Source: JBBTVO01 sp038058335 (lineage in GTDB: Bacteria; Patescibacteriota; Microgenomatia; Levybacterales; UBA12049). From it: a stretch of DNA of 8,410 bases. The stretch is taken from contig JBBUBI010000007.1 of the NCBI GenBank assembly GCA_038058335.1, positions 1 through 8,410 of the forward strand, written 5' to 3'. The notes below the pieces were generated by a model. That model was not told the origin of the DNA, searched no databases, and saw only the letters and a program-made list of their open reading frames with translations. The translations under genes and the position numbers were made by a program. Shown here piece by piece: positions 5,154-8,410 of the stretch; position 1 is the stretch's first letter, and each line of letters begins with the position of its first letter.

Positions 5154-6614
5154 ATGAAACGCCCAGAAAGCTTGGATAGCTCGTCAGAACGCCCCATAAT
5201 ACCTGATGTCTTGGCTGATCGCTACGCGAGTATGCCTATGCTTCGAGTTTTCTCTCCGGTAGGCAAAATTCTTTTGGAACGCGATCTGTGGATTACTGTA
5301 ATGAAGACACAAGCAGAATTAGGACTGGAAATTCCTCCTGCTGCAATAGAGGCTTACGAGGAAGCAAGAGATTCAGTAGATCTTGATTGGATACGTCAAA
5401 GAGAAAAAGTGATAAGGCATGATGAAAAAGCGAAGCTGGAGGCATTCAATCAAGCTGCTGGACATGAGTATGCTCACCTGGGGATGACCTCAAGAGATCA
5501 ATCCGACAATGTAGAGCAAATGCAAAATAAGAGAGGCATGGAAATTATTCGAACTCGTGCTGTCGCTACTCTAAGCAGAATGGGAAGACTTGCTGTTGAA
5601 AACAGCGAGCTGGTTTATCCGGAAAGAACTCATCTGGCTGTTGCTCAGCCATCTTTGGTAGGAAAATTATTTTCAAATTTCGGAGAAGAACTTCTGGTTG
5701 GTTTTGATCGTCTCGAGTCACTTATAGAAAAGTACCCTTTGAGAGGAATTAAAGGAGCTATAGGAACACAAACAGATCAATTACAGTTATTTGATGGTGA
5801 CAGAAATAAAGTTGATATCCTAGAGCAACGAGTAGCAGGATTTTTGGGTTTCAAGAATGTGCTTGGGAGTGTGGGGCAGGTATATCCAAGATCAATGGAC
5901 TTTGAAGTTGTTTCTGCCCTTTTTCAATTAACAGCTCCGCTTTCCAGTTTTGCTCGCACAATGCGTGCGATGGCAGCTGCTGAGGAATTTACAGAGGGTT
6001 TTAAAGAAGGACAAGTTGGATCAACCGCTATGCCTCATAAAATGAATTCTAGATCCGCTGAGAGAATCAATTCGTTAAAGAACATATTGATGGGGTATCT
6101 TGTTACGACAGCTGGAATTTCCGGAGATCAGATGTATGGAGGCGACGTAAGCGATTCGGCAGCCCGAAGAGTAGCTCTTCCCGATTCTTTTTTCACGACC
6201 GACGGAATGTTTGAGACTATGCTTACTGTGCTTGATGAATGCGGATTTTATCCAGCTGTTATTCAAAGAGAAATGGATAAGTATTTGCCTTTCCTTACCA
6301 CAACAAGGTTACTAATGACCGCGGTTAAAGAAGGAGTTGGGAGAGAGACAGCGCATGCCGCAATAAGAGACCATGCCGTTGCTGTTGCGCTTGAAATGAG
6401 AAATACAGGCAGACAGGAGAATGATTTATTGGATCGCTTATCTCAAGACAAGCGCCTGAACATTCCGAAGGAAAAACTTACCGAAGCTATTTCTAATCCC
6501 ATGGAGTTTGTTGGCAATGCCCCAAGACAGATAGCCGATTTCGCATCTAGGGTTGATCAGCTTATAGAAAAATATCCTGAAGCAGCGAATTACGATCCCG
6601 AAGAAATACTCTAG
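5154..6614 (+). CDS. purB: Adenylosuccinate lyase, long actinobacterial-like form
   Basis: Predicted to cleave adenylosuccinate to AMP and fumarate, and SAICAR to AICAR, in cytosolic purine synthesis; fumarase/aspartase superfamily, normally a tetramer. Conserved regions are HLGMTSRDQSDN (108-119), PERTHLAVAQPSLVGK (156-171, His160) and the flexible signature loop GSTAMPHKMN (289-298, catalytic Ser290). GDVSDSAARRVALPDSFF (330-347) and YPAVIQREMDKYLPFL (366-381) are also typical. From memory, the central and C-terminal blocks (YPLRGIKG, SVGQVYPRSMD, ERINSL, ATALAMRE-like VAVALEMR, DLLDRL) follow the roughly 470-aa mycobacterial PurB more than the roughly 430-aa Bacillus type, which suggests transfer or a shared subfamily. 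Length is 486 aa. No other purine gene is adjacent, so it may act in IMP-to-AMP conversion. It has its own promoter, direct repeats on both sides, and a stop codon that touches a palindrome. Confidence 0.93.
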   Translation: MKRPESLDSSSERPIIPDVLADRYASMPMLRVFSPVGKILLERDLWITVMKTQAELGLEIPPAAIEAYEEARDSVDLDWIRQREKVIRHDEKAKLEAFNQAAGHEYAHLGMTSRDQSDNVEQMQNKRGMEIIRTRAVATLSRMGRLAVENSELVYPERTHLAVAQPSLVGKLFSNFGEELLVGFDRLESLIEKYPLRGIKGAIGTQTDQLQLFDGDRNKVDILEQRVAGFLGFKNVLGSVGQVYPRSMDFEVVSALFQLTAPLSSFARTMRAMAAAEEFTEGFKEGQVGSTAMPHKMNSRSAERINSLKNILMGYLVTTAGISGDQMYGGDVSDSAARRVALPDSFFTTDGMFETMLTVLDECGFYPAVIQREMDKYLPFLTTTRLLMTAVKEGVGRETAHAAIRDHAVAVALEMRNTGRQENDLLDRLSQDKRLNIPKEKLTEAISNPMEFVGNAPRQIADFASRVDQLIEKYPEAANYDPEEIL

Positions 6615-6629
6615 GCAGTTTAAACTGCC
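6614..6629 (+). repeat. 16-bp perfect palindrome at the purB stop codon
   Basis: GGCAGTTTAAACTGCC is perfectly self-complementary. Its first G is the last base of the purB TAG stop (6612-6614). No T-tract follows, so it is not a standard terminator, though as RNA it could form a hairpin with a small loop. Its last three bases are also the first three of the second 20-bp direct repeat. Confidence 0.6.
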
Positions 6630-6646
6630 ACTGGCCGAATTGATTC
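6627..6646 (+). repeat. 20-bp direct repeat, copy downstream of purB
   Basis: GCCACTGGCCGAATTGATTC repeats the 5093-5112 sequence with one substitution, in the same orientation. It is joined to the palindrome overlapping the purB stop, a companion element that the upstream copy lacks. The remaining gap to the next promoter (6647-6688) shows nothing else recognisable. Confidence 0.65.
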
Positions 6647-6688
6647 AATCTTCAGCTTGCTCTTTATTCTCCTCAGATAACTAAGACA

Positions 6689-6697
6689 TGTTATATT
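6689..6697 (+). promoter_or_regulatory. Extended -10 promoter of the DUF2079 gene
   Basis: TGTTATATT is an extended -10 (TG 6689-6690, TATATT 6692-6697). No convincing -35 is seen at 16-18 bp upstream. Initiation near 6704 would leave about 3 nt before GTG 6707. The bases before the GTG (AAAAGTGCA) contain no Shine-Dalgarno, consistent with leaderless or near-leaderless translation. Confidence 0.55.
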
Positions 6698-6706
6698 AAA
6701 AGTGCA

Positions 6707-8368
6707 GTGAAAAATAAACCAGTTATTTTCTGGATAGTAATTACATTTTTTTTAGCAATTCCCTATTTATATTTTTATATTTCAAGGGGCGATCCAATTT
6801 TTGGAAATGAAATGTTTTCCTATCTGACTATAATCATTTCCGGAGTTTCATTTTCGTTACTTGTCTCAAAGTTTCTTAAAGCAAATTTTCACAGTGATCA
6901 CAAAGGACCTGCTTTAATTATTTATTCTTCAGCAGTATTTTTATACAGCTGTTTCCTATTTCTAATAATGGTTTCGAACTACAACAGAATGGTCTCACAG
7001 TCCATTGATGTTAATCATTACCATATTCAAGTTTGGCAGCTTTCGGAATTCACCGTGCCATCCTACAATTGGTCACAGCATTTCGAACCAATTCTTTTCT
7101 TTGTAGCGCCGCTTTACTGGCTTTTTAAAAATCCCGGAATACTAATGTTGATTCAGGCTATTGTATTTATCTCAGGCGCAATCCCGATCTATAAAATCGT
7201 TAAAAAGACGCTTTCTTCGCGATTCATCGGATTATCTCTAATCTTTGCATATCTTGCTTTTGGCGGAACGCAGTTTGGAATTGCGTATGGTTTTCACCCG
7301 ATAATGCTTTTCCCGACAGTATTTTTATGGATGTACTACTTCTTTATCGAAAAAAAGATTAAATTATATTTTCTTTTTGTTCTGCTTTCCCTGATGGTTA
7401 AAGAAGAGGTATCTTTTATAATGTTTTTTTGGAGTATTTATCTGATTTTATTTAAAAAAGAAAGATTGGTTGGGGGAGTTACTCTAATTGCTTCAGTTGC
7501 ATGGTATATTCTTTGTTTTCATTTCATTTTTCCTGTATTTAATCCTGGAGGAAGTGGTTTTGGTTATTGGGGACAGTATAGTCAGGAATATGGCACAGGC
7601 ATTTTAGGATTACTTCTATTTGTAGTACGAGAACCGTTGGAATTTTTAAAAACACTTATTACGCCCAGCTATAAAATAGATACATTTATTCAATCTTTTG
7701 GTTCGTTTGGATTTTTGCTTTTTTTGTACCCCCCAGCATTTTTTATTGTTATTCCTTCTCTTATGGAAAAATTATTGAGTTCAGGAATTGCAGCGGTAAA
7801 TGGGACTCATTACAGCGCAGCGCTTACAGGAGTTACGATAGTTGCAACGATTGAGTCTATGAAAAAAGTCCTTAAGAAAAAATTCTTTATTAAAATAGTT
7901 GAACATCCGACTCTATTTATGGGATCTTTGTTGTTCTATTGTGCATTCTTTTTTAATATTTTATATAGCTTCTATGCTTTTTCTCTTCTTCCGACTGCGC
8001 AAAGGACCGGTTATCCCGTAGGGAATGTTTCCGTTGAGCCAAGTGATAAAAATCTTTTATTTCTTTCTCAGGTAATCGATTCAATTCCAAAACAAGCTTC
8101 TGTTGCGGCTCAGTATCAAATTATTCCTCATATGAATAGGCATTACAATCTTCTTGAGGATATTCCAGATTCGGAAGAAAATGCTGATTTCGTTCTTGTA
8201 GACACTCAGCTTCCGCCGCCTGTGTTAACAAATACGGAAATCCTGAATAAATATTTGGATGATTTGGATAAGAGTGAAAAATATGAATTGATAGTAAATA
8301 ATTTAGGGGTAGTGCTTTTTAAAAGAGTCGATTCGCAGTTTAACACCAGTTTTTATCGAGGACAATAA
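6707..8368 (+). CDS. DUF2079 multi-pass membrane protein
   Basis: A 553-aa integral membrane protein of unknown function. About ten or more hydrophobic segments are visible, for example around 5-25, 37-55, 68-90, 127-140, 145-162, 172-190, 198-214, 219-230, 255-276, 297-307, 333-356 and 402-428. The last ~120 residues are soluble and probably extracytoplasmic. Features I associate with DUF2079 are Asp101 with HYHIQVW (104-110), QHFEPILFFVAPLYWLF (124-140), FHP (196-198), VKEEVSF (231-237), a PSLMEKLLSS block (350-359) followed by THYSAAL (367-373), and PKQASVAAQYQIIPHMN (461-477). From memory, DUF2079 is grouped with GT-C-fold membrane glycosyltransferases, so transfer of a lipid-linked sugar is possible but unproven. 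The GTG start follows an extended -10 directly. The composition is AT-rich, as expected for membrane segments. No neighbour suggests a substrate. Confidence 0.85.
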   Translation: MKNKPVIFWIVITFFLAIPYLYFYISRGDPIFGNEMFSYLTIIISGVSFSLLVSKFLKANFHSDHKGPALIIYSSAVFLYSCFLFLIMVSNYNRMVSQSIDVNHYHIQVWQLSEFTVPSYNWSQHFEPILFFVAPLYWLFKNPGILMLIQAIVFISGAIPIYKIVKKTLSSRFIGLSLIFAYLAFGGTQFGIAYGFHPIMLFPTVFLWMYYFFIEKKIKLYFLFVLLSLMVKEEVSFIMFFWSIYLILFKKERLVGGVTLIASVAWYILCFHFIFPVFNPGGSGFGYWGQYSQEYGTGILGLLLFVVREPLEFLKTLITPSYKIDTFIQSFGSFGFLLFLYPPAFFIVIPSLMEKLLSSGIAAVNGTHYSAALTGVTIVATIESMKKVLKKKFFIKIVEHPTLFMGSLLFYCAFFFNILYSFYAFSLLPTAQRTGYPVGNVSVEPSDKNLLFLSQVIDSIPKQASVAAQYQIIPHMNRHYNLLEDIPDSEENADFVLVDTQLPPPVLTNTEILNKYLDDLDKSEKYELIVNNLGVVLFKRVDSQFNTSFYRGQ

Positions 8369-8410
8369 AAATCTCTTTCCCCCATTTTGCATTATATTGA
8401 TACGTTTAGT
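8369..8410 (+). promoter_or_regulatory. Downstream tail with a possible -10 box for the next gene
   Basis: These 42 nt after the DUF2079 stop contain no hairpin terminator. TATATT at 8393-8398 could be a -10 box, and by the pattern of this window a start codon would be expected about 7-10 nt later, near 8405-8410, or just outside. No -35 match is seen, so support is weak. Confidence 0.25.

Noticed and set aside
1..8410. CRISPR array, tRNA or rRNA, transposase, phage or defence system
   Set aside because: No regularly spaced repeats, no cloverleaf or rRNA signature, and no mobile or defence gene was seen; the genes are housekeeping plus one DUF2079 membrane protein.

Overview
This looks like a chromosomal core-gene region of a Candidate Phyla Radiation (Patescibacteria) bacterium, probably from the Microgenomates side. 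The assignment is an inference. It rests on the low-to-moderate GC, compact spacing, the in-frame LPAGRQG palindrome inside serS, other short palindromic and heptameric repeats, a lysine-rich micro-ORF and a DUF2079 membrane protein. TGA terminates both serS and secA, which argues against the UGA=Gly code of Gracilibacteria/SR1. All supported genes lie on the + strand.

Layout: (1) positions 1-71, probable C-terminal tail of an upstream gene. (2) 94-1973, a two-gene unit: an RdgB/HAM1-type nucleotide pyrophosphatase and seryl-tRNA synthetase, overlapping by 7 nt. (3) 1974-2283, a 310-nt stretch holding two hairpins at the end of serS, then a self-contained mini-unit: an 11-aa poly-lysine ORF with a near-perfect Shine-Dalgarno, competing hairpins and a strong intrinsic terminator. 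(4) 2284-5061, secA, the protein-export motor, with heptamer repeats in its C-terminal linker. (5) 5062-5153, a repeat-bearing gap with a consensus promoter. (6) 5154-6614, purB, apparently of the long actinobacterial type. (7) 6615-6706, a palindrome and a second copy of a 20-bp repeat also found upstream of purB. (8) 6707-8368, a DUF2079 multi-pass membrane protein. (9) 8369-8410, a short tail with a possible -10 element for the next gene.

The genes do not form one pathway. They cover nucleotide-pool cleaning, serine tRNA charging, secretion, AMP synthesis or recycling, and an uncharacterised envelope function. What unifies the window is its transcription architecture. rdgB, secA, purB and the DUF2079 gene each have a -10 or extended -10 box ending only 6-9 nt before the start codon and no usable Shine-Dalgarno, so their mRNAs are predicted to be leaderless or nearly so. 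Only the poly-lysine ORF, and the internally placed serS, have Shine-Dalgarno sites.

I saw no CRISPR array, tRNA, rRNA, transposase or phage gene. The candidates most worth follow-up are the poly-lysine unit upstream of secA and the repeat families that form gene ends or sit inside essential proteins.
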